Positions 25,866 through 34,614 of a stretch of DNA of 64,000 nt are shown one piece after another. Numbering within the stretch: position 1 is the first letter of the stretch; every line of letters starts with the position of its first letter. The notes beneath the pieces were generated by a model that saw only the letters and a list, made by a program, of their open reading frames with translations, did no database searches and was not told the DNA's origin. Source of the stretch: Candidatus Alistipes merdigallinarum. Lineage in GTDB: Bacteria > Bacteroidota > Bacteroidia > Bacteroidales > Rikenellaceae. Both the position numbers and the translations under genes were made by a program. The stretch spans positions 1-64,000 of the forward strand of contig DWXH01000023.1 in assembly GCA_019119305.1 (NCBI GenBank), in the 5' to 3' direction.

Positions 25866-27044
25866 CTATTTCTTCTTGTTCTTGTCTCGATCCGGAGGAC
25901 CCGGCATAAACGGATTGGACTCTGTTTGCGAATCGGAAACCGAAGGTACACCCAGCTCAACAGCTGTAATGATTTGATCACCCTCCTGTATATCTCCGCT
26001 CACCTCTGCAAAAATACCGTCGTTACTACCCACTGTCACCTGTTTGGGCTGGGGACCCGATACCGTCGGAACCCAAAGCGTCTTTACCTTCGCATCAATA
26101 GAGTCGGACGTCGGGGTGTCGACTCCTTCCGGTGTGAAACGCAAGGCCCGCAAAGGAACGACCAATACACTGTCTTTCTGCATCGTATAAATAGTCAGAT
26201 TGGCAGTCAGACCGGGTTTCAGTTTCAAATCCGGATTGGGAGCGTCTACAACCACCTCATAAGTTACCACGTTCGATTCTGTAGTCGGCTGCAAACGCAC
26301 CTGCGTCACCGTACCGCTAAATTGATCTTCAGGGAAAGCGTCGACGGTAAACATAGCATTTTGACCCTCTTTGACCACTCCGATATCGGCTTCGTCCACA
26401 TCAGCGATTACACGCATCTGACGCAAATCATTTGCAATAGTAAACAGGGTAGGGGTATTGAAGCTCGAAGCCACAGTCTGTCCCTCCTCAACCTCACGGT
26501 CGATCACCACTCCGTCGATCGGCGAAGTAATCGTCGCATAAGCCAGATTCTGCCGCACACGGGTCATATCCGACTGGGATTTTTCGTAATTGCTTTTTGC
26601 CTTATTGTATTGATACTCGGCCGTCTCGTAATCCGTATCGCTGACCATATTTTTCTCGTGCAGGCCCTTTATCCGGTTAAAATTTTTCTCCTGATACTCA
26701 TACTCCGTTTTATTGGCCTCCAAAGTGGCTGTACTCGACTCGAGTTCGGCTTCCAAAGTCGTCCGGTCGAGCTCTGCAATGATCTCTCCCTCTTTGACGA
26801 TCGAATTATAATCCACATAAATGTGTTCGATGATACCGGACACCTGAGTACCCACCTCCACTTGGATAATCGGTTCAATCGTTCCCGTGGCGGTCACCGT
26901 ATTGACAATCGACCCGCGACGCACTTCCGTCGTTTTATAACTCATCTTTTGAGGGGCCTTCGATCGGGTGGCGAACAGGTAGATGCCGACAGCAATTACG
27001 ACCAGCACCAGCACCGGAATCAGAATTTTCTTCACTGTTTTCAT
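25866..27044 (-). CDS. Efflux periplasmic adaptor, MacA/HlyD family
   Basis: N-terminal membrane anchor (ILIPVLVLVVIAVGIYLFA), a lipoyl half-motif (VTATGTIEPIIQVEVGTQVSGIIEHIYV), a coiled-coil hairpin (~95-165; Glu/Lys/Asn-rich), the second lipoyl half (TITSPIDGVVIDREVEEGQTV), a beta-barrel domain (~205-280) and a membrane-proximal domain. It would bridge the MacB-type permease and TolC. The C-terminus is Pro/Lys-rich. It lies 30 nt downstream of tolC and 26 nt upstream of the ATPase gene. Confidence 0.93.
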   Translation of the reverse strand: MKTVKKILIPVLVLVVIAVGIYLFATRSKAPQKMSYKTTEVRRGSIVNTVTATGTIEPIIQVEVGTQVSGIIEHIYVDYNSIVKEGEIIAELDRTTLEAELESSTATLEANKTEYEYQEKNFNRIKGLHEKNMVSDTDYETAEYQYNKAKSNYEKSQSDMTRVRQNLAYATITSPIDGVVIDREVEEGQTVASSFNTPTLFTIANDLRQMRVIADVDEADIGVVKEGQNAMFTVDAFPEDQFSGTVTQVRLQPTTESNVVTYEVVVDAPNPDLKLKPGLTANLTIYTMQKDSVLVVPLRALRFTPEGVDTPTSDSIDAKVKTLWVPTVSGPQPKQVTVGSNDGIFAEVSGDIQEGDQIITAVELGVPSVSDSQTESNPFMPGPPDRDKNKKK

Positions 27045-27074
27045 ATCGCGTTTTTTTTAATTGTTTTTACTGAA

Positions 27075-28415
27075 TTATAAAGTGATCGGTTCGTTTTGAT
27101 AGAAGTTCAACAACTTGATCGAAAGAACCGCCTGGTATTTCGCCTGAATCTGTTCCTGTTGGGAGGCAAGGTATTCGTTCTTCTGGGTCAACAGATCGAC
27201 CGTGTTTTTCATACCGGCATTGAACTGCTCCAACACCAGATTGTAGCTGATTTCGGCCGATTTGACCTGATCGTTGGCTGCGACATAACGGCTCTGGGCC
27301 GAAACAGCATCCTGATACAACGACTCAATCGTCCGGAGCAGCTCCTTCTCCATATTGGTATAGTCCAATTCGGCCTGCCGGGTCTGGAGCCGGGCTTTAG
27401 CTATCGAGGTTTTCGCCTGACGACGATTGAAAATCGGCACGCTCAACGTTACTCCAATGTTTTCATTCAGCTGATTGTTCAACTGGTTATAAAACGAATA
27501 ATTCGTTCCGGAGATATTCCCCGTACCTACGGCTGCACTTGCCGTGATCGACGGGAGGGCCTCGCTGGCCGCTATCTTCTCGCCCAACTGTGACGACTCG
27601 ATACTCAACCGGCTGTTCTCCACCTCAGGCATCACCTCAAGGGCCCGGGCATACACATCGGCCAAAGCCGGAATCTCCACCAACACATCGGTGCTGTCCA
27701 GATCCGGAAACTCCACCTCGAAATGCTCGTTCAGCCCCAATTCGAGTAGCTGTTTCAACGTCAGGATGTCTTGTGACAAAGTCGTTTCGCTTACGGTCAG
27801 TTGATATTTGTCGCTGCTGTACTGCGACTCCATCTGTGCATAATCACTCGGAGCAATCGATCCGGCTTCCAACAACGCTTTCGAACGCTCCAACTGGGCT
27901 GCCGAAGACTCCACGTTTTGGCGGTTGATCTTTACATTCTCATTGGCGTACAGAATATTCAGGTAGGCCTGAGTTACGGCGATTTCGATATCGTTCATCG
28001 CCATGTCCACCTGATACCGCGCACTCTCACCGGCCACCTCCTGCTGCTTGAGCGAATTGGACAGCTTACCGCCGTTGTAAAGGGTTATTCCCGCATTCAA
28101 CGCATAGTTTCCGGAATAGGTTCCGTTGGCCTCATAACTGCCGTCTTCTTTCTGCTGTTTCTGATTGACGAGATTCTGCGACGTCGAAAAGTTCAACGAC
28201 GGCAAACGTTGAGCCTTGGCCTGAGCCAAATCCTCCGCTGCACTCTCTTGTGCGATCTGCGTCGTCTGGACCTGAATGTTGTTGCTTCTCGCGTAGTCGA
28301 TGCATTGACGCAACGACCAGCTTCCCTGCGTCGTCTGTCCGTTCAGTGCTACACAAAAGAACGACATCAGCCCGAGCGCTGCAATCCGTTTCATTTTCCC
28401 CGATTGATTTGTCAT
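27075..28415 (-). CDS. TolC-family outer membrane efflux protein
   Basis: Two tandem OEP repeats of long helices (~35-240 and ~250-445); the first opens with WSLRQCIDYARSNNIQVQ and the second ends with EQFNAGMKNTVDLLTQKNEYLASQQ, both family-typical. A signal peptide follows MKRIAALGLMSFFCVALNGQ. The track's start at 28448 lies at or upstream of the predicted transcription start, so ATG 28415 (or 28394, immediately at the signal peptide) is better. First gene of the MacAB-LytTR operon. Confidence 0.93.
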   Translation of the reverse strand: MTNQSGKMKRIAALGLMSFFCVALNGQTTQGSWSLRQCIDYARSNNIQVQTTQIAQESAAEDLAQAKAQRLPSLNFSTSQNLVNQKQQKEDGSYEANGTYSGNYALNAGITLYNGGKLSNSLKQQEVAGESARYQVDMAMNDIEIAVTQAYLNILYANENVKINRQNVESSAAQLERSKALLEAGSIAPSDYAQMESQYSSDKYQLTVSETTLSQDILTLKQLLELGLNEHFEVEFPDLDSTDVLVEIPALADVYARALEVMPEVENSRLSIESSQLGEKIAASEALPSITASAAVGTGNISGTNYSFYNQLNNQLNENIGVTLSVPIFNRRQAKTSIAKARLQTRQAELDYTNMEKELLRTIESLYQDAVSAQSRYVAANDQVKSAEISYNLVLEQFNAGMKNTVDLLTQKNEYLASQQEQIQAKYQAVLSIKLLNFYQNEPITL

Positions 28416-28445
28416 ATCCGTTCGTATTATGATACATTTCGTATG

Positions 28446-28476
28446 CAAACGTACTATTTCATTTTACGAACGTCAA
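28446..28476 (-). promoter_or_regulatory. Promoter of the tolC-macAB-lytTR operon
   Basis: Minus strand: TTG (28476-28474), 20-nt spacer, TACGTTTG (28453-28446), a full match to the Bacteroidetes -7 with a reasonable -33. It predicts a start near 28440 and a leader of about 25 nt to ATG 28415. Confidence 0.7.
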
Positions 28477-28805
28477 TTAAAATATACCTACTCCCGAGTT
28501 TTGCCGACGAATCGCCGTTTTTTACCGATTTCTTCTGCCGGACTTCTGTTCAAAAACGCCTTCACAAAGCTCATCGGCCATCCTGGGTTTGAGGCAAGCG
28601 CCTGCAATACGGAGTTCAGTCCTCTTTCCGTTAAACTTGAGGAACCGGAAATATCCCTCCTGGAGCCGTCACGATCCATCGGTCAAGCAATTCCTCCGTC
28701 AACATCCTATTTTTTTTCATCCACACCGTTTTTCACTGCCGCTCAACCGTTCAGGCGCAGTTTTTGATAAACCGAACCGATAGATAAAATCAAAAACTCT
28801 GTACT
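28477..28805. other. Intergenic region without a supported gene
   Basis: About 330 nt between the tolC promoter and the membrane-protein gene. Short ORFs on both strands (up to 112 aa, e.g. 28488-28679 minus) show no recognisable domain and overlap the promoter. No clear TAnnTTTG box precedes the plus-strand gene. An RNA element cannot be excluded. Confidence 0.5.
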
Positions 28806-29789
28806 ATGAAATTCGAAACAGCCACATTGTTCAGAACCATCCCTTTCATAACGGTTCTCTTTTGTCTCGGTTACGGTATCTATCTGCTTACCGGAAACGA
28901 CGAAATCACTAAAACCCTCTCCGGGACAGCACTTATATTTACAAGCGTATTTTGTTTTCTGTGGAGTATATTCCCTGCCTCTATCGGCACATACAAAAAA
29001 CGGCAAAACTCAGCGGCAAAAAAATCCGTACCCTTATATGGATACATCGCGAGTCTGGCGCTTATCGTCATCGGCATCATGCTGCTAAATCACCCCGAAC
29101 ACTTCATCGCGGGGCATATCGCATGCGGATTGGGTCTGGCAGCATGGAGTACCGCAACGATCACTGCCACGGTCGCCCGTTCCCAAAAGAGAAATAACTC
29201 TACCGATAATCCAACCGAAGATTCCGTTTCACAACAAAAACTGTGGCTCGAGATATCCGCAGCCTTCCCCGTCCTGGCAACCTGGACATGGGCAGTCCTG
29301 CTACTTTCCGGCAACGCCGATGAATCCTATTATATCGCCGGTCACATTATGGGAGCTATCGCCTGTTTATGTACGGCTCTGTTCGTGTCATTCGTTGCCA
29401 TACTCCGACAAAAACAGAACGGATACCTTCGTATCATCGCCTTTGCAGCAATCATCTGGGGTGTAATCCAATTCGCCCTTCAATACGGGCAATCGACCGA
29501 TTTCGTCGGTTTTATCCTGATCGGGAGCGGCATCGTCTGCTGGAGCCTCTCTTTCCCGATCGCAGCATCTATCCTCCCTGCCCGTGCCGAAGAACAGAAA
29601 AATGAATCGATCGCCCTTTTCCCTTTCGTACTCTTTATCATTTGCTTATTAATAAGCCTTTTCCTCTTCGAAGAGGCAGGTCTCAACGCCAAATTTTTGT
29701 TCCCCGCCCGGATGTTTTTGGGTTTCGGCGCCTTCTGCCTCACCTCGTTCGCCGCAACCGGCCTTATCCAAATCAGAACAAGACAATAG
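28806..29789 (+). CDS. Multi-pass membrane protein of unknown function
   Basis: 327 aa with about ten hydrophobic segments (for example ITVLFCLGYGIYLLTG, LALIVIGIMLLN, ACGLGLAAWSTATITATV, ISAAFPVLATWTWAVLLL, GAIACLCTALFVSFVAIL, GFILIGSGIVCWSLSFPIAA, FVLFIICLLISLFLF). There are internal similarities: the GHIACGLGLAAW and GHIMGAIACLC segments suggest repeated units with a Gly-His start. No catalytic motif was seen. It stands alone on the plus strand between two minus-strand genes and ends at a bidirectional terminator. Confidence 0.7.
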   Translation: MKFETATLFRTIPFITVLFCLGYGIYLLTGNDEITKTLSGTALIFTSVFCFLWSIFPASIGTYKKRQNSAAKKSVPLYGYIASLALIVIGIMLLNHPEHFIAGHIACGLGLAAWSTATITATVARSQKRNNSTDNPTEDSVSQQKLWLEISAAFPVLATWTWAVLLLSGNADESYYIAGHIMGAIACLCTALFVSFVAILRQKQNGYLRIIAFAAIIWGVIQFALQYGQSTDFVGFILIGSGIVCWSLSFPIAASILPARAEEQKNESIALFPFVLFIICLLISLFLFEEAGLNAKFLFPARMFLGFGAFCLTSFAATGLIQIRTRQ

Positions 29790-29814
29790 TATTTTCGCAA
29801 TACCACATACGAAA

Positions 29815-29841
29815 TGAGGGAGCCCCTAAAAGGCTCCCTCA
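29815..29841. terminator. Bidirectional terminator between convergent genes
   Basis: 10-bp perfect stem TGAGGGAGCC / GGCTCCCTCA with a 7-nt loop, located between the membrane-protein stop and the beta-barrel-protein stop. The T-runs on both sides are weak (AATATTT on plus; TTTCG on minus). Confidence 0.7.
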
Positions 29842-29868
29842 ATATTTCAATCATTTGTTGATTTCTTC

Positions 29869-30438
29869 TTAGAATCGATAACCTACGGTCAAAGCAAACG
29901 CATTATTATGAATCTTCGAATTGTCGTGAACTACATTAACTACACCGATATTATAGCGGGCATCGAGAATCAATTTTCCGAAGAACTCATAGCTTACACC
30001 CACCGGGAAAGCGAAATCGCCCGATTTATAAGACTTACCGATCGAATTGGTCGACTCTTCACCATTTTCTTTCTCTTTTGCTTTAGCAGAAAGGAACACA
30101 CCGGGTTGAATACCGATATTGAAAGCCAACTGATCGAGCACATAGAATTTGGCCATAATCGGAATATTCAAATAGTTCGATTTATTGATAAACTTCGCAT
30201 CATGGTCCGTTATTTTACCTCCCTCACGAGAAAACAATATTTCGGCCGATGCTCCGAACCAATCATTAAAACGATAATCAGCGAACACACCGGCAGTCAA
30301 TCCCGTTTTGGCATTTAAATCTGTATTACTCATACCCGAAACGTTCAATCCGGCTTTGACACCCCAGCCGAAACCTTGGGCAAAAGAGGCTGTCCCGATA
30401 GCCAACATGGCCACTGTTACAACAATAAATTTTTTCAT
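29869..30438 (-). CDS. Small outer-membrane beta-barrel protein (porin-like)
   Basis: Signal peptide 1-20 (VTVAMLAIGTASFAQG), then alternating beta-strands: FGWGVKAGLNVSGMS, TGLTAGVFADYRFNDWFGASAEILFSREGG, YLNIPIMAKFYVLDQLAFNIGIQPGVFLS, and a closing LTVGYRF with C-terminal Phe, the usual end of an outer-membrane barrel. This is the OmpA/PorT-type 8-strand barrel common in Bacteroidetes. Ligand and role are unknown. It has its own promoter box and a shared terminator, so it is probably monocistronic. Confidence 0.85.
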   Translation of the reverse strand: MKKFIVVTVAMLAIGTASFAQGFGWGVKAGLNVSGMSNTDLNAKTGLTAGVFADYRFNDWFGASAEILFSREGGKITDHDAKFINKSNYLNIPIMAKFYVLDQLAFNIGIQPGVFLSAKAKEKENGEESTNSIGKSYKSGDFAFPVGVSYEFFGKLILDARYNIGVVNVVHDNSKIHNNAFALTVGYRF

Positions 30439-30489
30439 GATTAATTTTTTTGTTAGTGAATCTGTTGAGTTTTATTCTAAATCGTCTTT

Positions 30490-30497
30490 CAAAGATA
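30490..30497 (-). promoter_or_regulatory. Promoter -7 box of the beta-barrel gene
   Basis: Minus strand TATCTTTG, a perfect TAnnTTTG box, 52 nt upstream of the start codon. No convincing -33 element. Confidence 0.55.
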
Positions 30498-30544
30498 ACA
30501 TCTTTTCTGGCTCGTTAGTCTCCTCCGAAGCAGGTTTTACAGAG

Positions 30545-31396
30545 CTATAAGCTGACGGAATCATCGATACCTCGCATAACGAATTGTACGACAGCCCACC
30601 CATTCCGGTAACGCACCTGTTTTTTTTTCAAACCGAATTTTTCGGCACACCCGACAATCGCCGACACATCCGCTTCCAAAATACCGCTCACCAATAAAAT
30701 TCCTCCCGACGAAAGAGTCGACGCATAGGCTCCCATATCCGATAACAAAATATTCCGGTTGATATTCGCCAGAACAAAGTCGTAGTGCCGACCCGCCAGA
30801 AGAGATGCATCTCCCAGCTCCACGTTAACCGAATCCTGCATCCGGTTACCCTGTATATTTTCTGTACCGTTGCGGTATGCCCACTCATCAATGTCGATGG
30901 CATCAACATGCGCGGCACCACACAATACGGCAAGGATAGAGAGGACGGCTGTTCCGCTTCCCATATCGAGTCCGGAGAGTCCGGAAAGATTCAGATGCAT
31001 GATTTCGTCCGCCATCAGATAGGTCGTCGCATGGTGCCCCGTACCGAACGCCATCTTGGGCATTATCACTATATCGTAAAGGCTTTCGGAATTTTTCGGA
31101 TGGAACGGAGCCCGGATCCGACAACGCCCCGCCACATCGATCGGCTGAAAATTCGACTCCCAAACCGCATTCCAATCCTGATCGGGCAACTCCTCGACCC
31201 GATAGTTCCGTTTCGTGTCGCACAAAAAACGTTCAATCTCGTCGTGACGCTCCAACTCCTTGTCTTCCAAAATATAAGCTTTCAGCTCCCGATCCTCTTC
31301 GGCAAAACTGTCAAAAGAGAGGTCTCCCAAATCGGCGATCAGAATCTCCCGGTCCTGATCGTCAGCCACTTCAATGATATATTCCTTATATTTCAT
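30545..31396 (-). CDS. prmA: Ribosomal protein L11 methyltransferase PrmA
   Basis: SAM-dependent enzyme that trimethylates ribosomal protein L11. N-terminal substrate-recognition domain (MKYKEYIIEV ... DWNAVWESNFQPI), then the Rossmann methyltransferase: MPKMAFGTGHHATTYLM (characteristic of PrmA), motif I GLDMGSGTAVLSILA, acidic motif II DAIDIDEWAY and catalytic-loop-like FVLANINRNILL. The track's 31417 start is a TTG that coincides with the predicted transcription start; ATG 31396 gives the usual length of 283 aa. Divergent from xerD. Confidence 0.95.
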   Translation of the reverse strand: MKYKEYIIEVADDQDREILIADLGDLSFDSFAEEDRELKAYILEDKELERHDEIERFLCDTKRNYRVEELPDQDWNAVWESNFQPIDVAGRCRIRAPFHPKNSESLYDIVIMPKMAFGTGHHATTYLMADEIMHLNLSGLSGLDMGSGTAVLSILAVLCGAAHVDAIDIDEWAYRNGTENIQGNRMQDSVNVELGDASLLAGRHYDFVLANINRNILLSDMGAYASTLSSGGILLVSGILEADVSAIVGCAEKFGLKKKQVRYRNGWAVVQFVMRGIDDSVSL

Positions 31397-31404
31397 ATTC
31401 GGTA

Positions 31405-31435
31405 TTCGATTCTCCAAACAAATGTAGTAAATTTG
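31405..31435 (+). promoter_or_regulatory. Promoter of xerD
   Basis: TAAATTTG (31428-31435) is a perfect -7 box, with TTCG 19 nt upstream as a possible -33. Predicted leader is about 15-20 nt. Confidence 0.6.
31419..31426 (-). promoter_or_regulatory. Promoter -7 box of prmA
   Basis: Minus strand TACATTTG, a perfect box, 23 nt upstream of ATG 31396. Only one base separates it from the xerD -7 box on the other strand. Confidence 0.6.
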
Positions 31436-31455
31436 AGTCTAAAAACAGCCGGAAC

Positions 31456-32358
31456 ATGGGAACTTGGGAAAAAGAGCTGCAAGATTATACCTACTATATA
31501 CGATTGGAGAAAAAGCTGTCGGACAACACGGTAGAGGCCTATATCCGCGACCTGAAACAGATGGCCGAATACCTCGGGAGCGAGTTTTCGATCCTGCCTC
31601 AGCAAGCCGAAGAGCGTCATATCGAGGCTTTTCTTGCCCATCTGTACGACAAAGGAGTCAAAAAAACGACCCAGGCCCGAATCCTTAGCGGCATCAAAAG
31701 TTTTTTCTACTATCTGCTGATCAACGACCGTATAGAAAACCTTCCGACCGAGTTCATCGATCCCCCTAAGACAGGACGGAAACTCCCGGACGTGCTTACC
31801 GTTGCCGAAATCGAGTCGATCATCAACACGTTCGATTCGGACGAACGGTTCGGCATACGGAACAAAGCGATTGTCGAAACGCTGTATAGCTGCGGACTAC
31901 GCGTCTCGGAGCTGACCACCCTGCGGATCAGCGATCTTTTTTTCAACGACGGGTTTATCCGGGTGATCGGCAAAGGCGACAAGCAGCGGCTCGTTCCAAT
32001 CAGCGAAACAGCAAAACGCCGCATCGAAGCCTATCTGCTCCTGCGCCACACCATGCAAACGGATGCCCGTGATGCAGATATCGTTTTCCTGAACAATAAG
32101 GGTAGGGGACTGACCCGAGTCATGATTTTCCACATCATAAAAAAAGCGGCTCTGGCTGCAGGTATCACCAAAACGATCAGCCCGCATACCTTCCGTCACT
32201 CGTTTGCCACACATCTTCTCGAAGGCGGAGCCAGCATCCGTCAGGTCCAGGAGATGCTCGGACACGAATCGATCCTCACCACAGAAATCTACACACATCT
32301 CGACAGCGAAAGGCTACGCGAAAATGTCGATCTACACCACCCGCTATCCGATTTGTGA
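31456..32358 (+). CDS. xerD: Tyrosine recombinase XerD (XerC/D family)
   Basis: 300 aa, the standard length. N-terminal SAM-like core-binding domain (TYYIRLEKKLSDNTVEAYIRDL) and catalytic domain with the full set: Arg in YSCGLRVSELTTL, Lys in GKGDKQRLVPI, HTFRHSFATHLLEGG (His-x-x-Arg), LGHESILTTEIYTH (His and Tyr nucleophile). It would resolve chromosome dimers at dif together with a partner. The sequence is that of a housekeeping XerD rather than a phage integrase. No dif site was identified here. Confidence 0.92.
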   Translation: MGTWEKELQDYTYYIRLEKKLSDNTVEAYIRDLKQMAEYLGSEFSILPQQAEERHIEAFLAHLYDKGVKKTTQARILSGIKSFFYYLLINDRIENLPTEFIDPPKTGRKLPDVLTVAEIESIINTFDSDERFGIRNKAIVETLYSCGLRVSELTTLRISDLFFNDGFIRVIGKGDKQRLVPISETAKRRIEAYLLLRHTMQTDARDADIVFLNNKGRGLTRVMIFHIIKKAALAAGITKTISPHTFRHSFATHLLEGGASIRQVQEMLGHESILTTEIYTHLDSERLRENVDLHHPLSDL

Positions 32359-32641
32359 CAAATACCATTCTCTTTTACGGTCACCCGTCCACTTACGACA
32401 AAACGGTTCAAATCCCACCATATCGCCTATACCCCAAATACGATCAATACATCTCACCCGAACAATCGATGAAAGACGGGAAGGGCATAAAAAGGATCCG
32501 TAAACGGCCGACACACCAGTACCGCAACGAAATTCATAGGAGTTATACATTCCACCGTATTTACTATGTATATGATTGAGGGGAGTACCGCAAAGCACTC
32601 CCCCGATCATACAAACTAAACTATTTTATTTTATATCCGGA
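32359..32641. other. Intergenic region between convergent xerD and the DUF4923 gene
   Basis: No supported gene. It holds a 7-bp hairpin GGGGAGT / ACTCCCC (32580-32603), 39 nt past the DUF4923 stop, which may end that transcript, though no T-run follows. Small ORFs on both strands (74 and 88 aa) look random. Confidence 0.4.
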
Positions 32642-33265
32642 TCATTGGACCAGTTCATAACCGACCAACAATCCGTCGTACCCTTCAGCCAACTGTCCGA
32701 TGGTATTGAGCGTAGTATTTTGTGTTGCACTACCGATCGCAGTAAGGATTTTCAACAATTTATCAGCTTCGTACATGATACTGAGCGTATCTCCGCTTTT
32801 CTGAATAAACACCTTTACAGAACCGATATTCAGCAAACCTTCCACAGCCTGATAATGCAAAACAAACTGTTCCGACTCCTCCTCCTTCGAAACGGTCCCC
32901 GAAATCACCCGGTCTTTCAGCTGACAGGTAAAACTGCTGTCCGCCCCGAAGGTATAGGAGAACTGATCGGCCGCAAGACCGATTTTCGAATAGACTCCGG
33001 TCAACTTCTCCTCAATCTGATTGGATACCAAACTGCCGCCCGCTTTTTTCAACAGGTCATCGCTCTGGAACTCGCAAGCCGGTGCGCTGTATTTCCACGT
33101 TCCGACCAGATCGGCAACCGTCAAATCGTTCTGCTGCAACAACGTTCCGGCAAGATTTTCGACAGCATCCTTATTAAGCAGATTGCCTAACGAAAATTGC
33201 GCATGTAATTGATTTACACCTAATGCACATACGCATAAAAACATACAACAAATTATCTTCTTCAT
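32642..33265 (-). CDS. DUF4923-type secreted protein
   Basis: Signal peptide residues 1-22 (IICCMFLCVCALGVNQLHAQ). The body matches the lipocalin-like DUF4923 proteins of Bacteroidales: LTVADLVGTWKYSAPACEF, SDDLLKKAGGSLVSNQIEEKL, and beta-strands such as FTCQLKDRVISGTV. The family has no known function; a small ligand-binding barrel is inferred. It is 63 nt from the kdsC-like stop on the same strand, so it may be at the end of the long operon upstream or separately transcribed. Confidence 0.82.
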   Translation of the reverse strand: MKKIICCMFLCVCALGVNQLHAQFSLGNLLNKDAVENLAGTLLQQNDLTVADLVGTWKYSAPACEFQSDDLLKKAGGSLVSNQIEEKLTGVYSKIGLAADQFSYTFGADSSFTCQLKDRVISGTVSKEEESEQFVLHYQAVEGLLNIGSVKVFIQKSGDTLSIMYEADKLLKILTAIGSATQNTTLNTIGQLAEGYDGLLVGYELVQ

Positions 33266-33328
33266 CTCTTTAATTTATTAAATAGTTTTACACACCTACA
33301 TACGATCTAATTAAATACCTTCCGTCGG

Positions 33329-33865
33329 CTATCGGGAGGCGACCCGGATCGGTTCATCACCCTCCTTATACCAATCGCCACGCGCCCGCATCACCTGCTC
33401 GATCACATCACGGACACACCCCTCGCCACCACGGAATTGCGACACATAACGCGATGCCTCCACCACCTCCGGAGCCGCATCGGCCGGACACACCGGCATC
33501 CCCACGTACCGCATAGGTTCCAGATCGGGCACATCGTCGCCCATATACATTACCTCATCGGGTTGTAAATCCAGCTTTTCGCACAACTGTTTCAGCGCCT
33601 TGAGCTTTTCGTGACAATCCATATAGACGTGCTGGATACCGATGGCATCGAAACGGACTTTCAGGCAATTTCCCCGTCCACCGGTAATAATGGCCAAATA
33701 GTATCCTTTCCGTTGGGCCAACGACATCGCATAACCGTCTTTCGAATTGTATTTTCGCATAAAATCACCGTCCGGCGTCACGATAATGCCGCCGTCGGTC
33801 AATACGCCATCTACATCAAGAACGATAGCCCGAACCTTTGCTATATCTTCTTTGAAGTTTCCCAT
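33329..33865 (-). CDS. KdsC-like HAD-IIIA phosphatase (KDO 8-phosphate phosphatase)
   Basis: HAD-superfamily fold without a cap: motif I VLDVDGVLTDGG (nucleophile and acid Asp), motif II IITGG, Lys region HEKLKALKQL and motif III YMGDDVPDLEPM. Length 178 aa and the GGEGCVRDVIEQVM tail match KdsC, which removes phosphate from 3-deoxy-D-manno-octulosonate 8-phosphate for lipid A-core synthesis. The start overlaps the DUF2520 gene by 25 nt. Other HAD-III phosphatases are possible, but the tail favours KdsC. Confidence 0.88.
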   Translation of the reverse strand: MGNFKEDIAKVRAIVLDVDGVLTDGGIIVTPDGDFMRKYNSKDGYAMSLAQRKGYYLAIITGGRGNCLKVRFDAIGIQHVYMDCHEKLKALKQLCEKLDLQPDEVMYMGDDVPDLEPMRYVGMPVCPADAAPEVVEASRYVSQFRGGEGCVRDVIEQVMRARGDWYKEGDEPIRVASR

Positions 33866-34614
33866 ATACTTTGACTGATCATTTTATACAACTGTTGCAT
33901 CTGGGGCCGATCCTGTAACAGTTCGAGGTGTTTCCTCTGAGTCTCAAGATCGTTGCGCCGTGCCGGACCGGTCTGTACGGTTGCGGCAGACGAAGCCTGC
34001 AACGCCTTGTCGGCCGTCTCCCGCATCAGCGGTTTGATCCACTCGGCCGAAAGTCCGTACTCCTCCAACAGGTTCTCTCCGAGCGCAAACATGTGGTTCG
34101 CAAAATTCGAAACGAAAACCGCTGCGAGGTGGAGCCGTTTCCGCTCTTCGGACCGGATTTCAATCACCCGTCCGCTCAATGCGTCACCCAAATCACGCAA
34201 AGACTCCACAGCCCGGTCAGAGGAGCCTTCGATAAAGAACGGTACACCATGCAAGTCGAGCGAACGGCCGGCCGTAAAGGACTGTAAGGGGTAGAAGACA
34301 CCCGTATGTTCGGAACAACCCGAGAGTTCATCGATCGAAACGCTGCCGGCCGTATGTGCAACCACCGATCCGCCGAAGTCCAACGTCCTTGCAATCGGCC
34401 CTACCGCCGTATCGCTCACCGAGATCAGATAGATATCCGCTTCGGCAAGAGACTTCGGATCGTCGGTCCACCTACACCCGACCTTACCGGCGATATATTC
34501 GCCCCGCTCCCGATTACGTGCAAAAATCTGTACCGGGACATACTCCGATGCGGCGATCGCTCCGGCCAAAATCTCGGCGACATTTCCACTTCCTATGACA
34601 ACTACCCGTTTCAT
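33841..34614 (-). CDS. DUF2520 Rossmann-fold protein
   Basis: N-terminal NAD(P)-binding domain with VVIGSGNVAEILAGAI (GxGNxA) and LISVSDTAVGPIA; C-terminal helical DUF2520 domain beginning VFYPLQSFTAG and ending with TGPARRNDLETQRKHLELL, a family signature. It resembles F420/NADP-oxidoreductase-like dehydrogenases, but the substrate is not known. It overlaps yihY by 4 nt (ATGA) and kdsC-like by 25 nt, so the three are translationally coupled. Confidence 0.88.
   Translation of the reverse strand: MKRVVVIGSGNVAEILAGAIAASEYVPVQIFARNRERGEYIAGKVGCRWTDDPKSLAEADIYLISVSDTAVGPIARTLDFGGSVVAHTAGSVSIDELSGCSEHTGVFYPLQSFTAGRSLDLHGVPFFIEGSSDRAVESLRDLGDALSGRVIEIRSEERKRLHLAAVFVSNFANHMFALGENLLEEYGLSAEWIKPLMRETADKALQASSAATVQTGPARRNDLETQRKHLELLQDRPQMQQLYKMISQSIWETSKKI

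Noticed and set aside
28429-28767. 112-aa plus-strand ORF upstream of the membrane protein
   Set aside because: It overlaps the tolC promoter and has no recognisable feature.
32425-32450. tRNA-like T-arm word GGTTCAAATCCCACC downstream of xerD, as if an attachment site
   Set aside because: The flanking bases do not pair as a T stem and no other tRNA arms are present; XerD here is a housekeeping recombinase.
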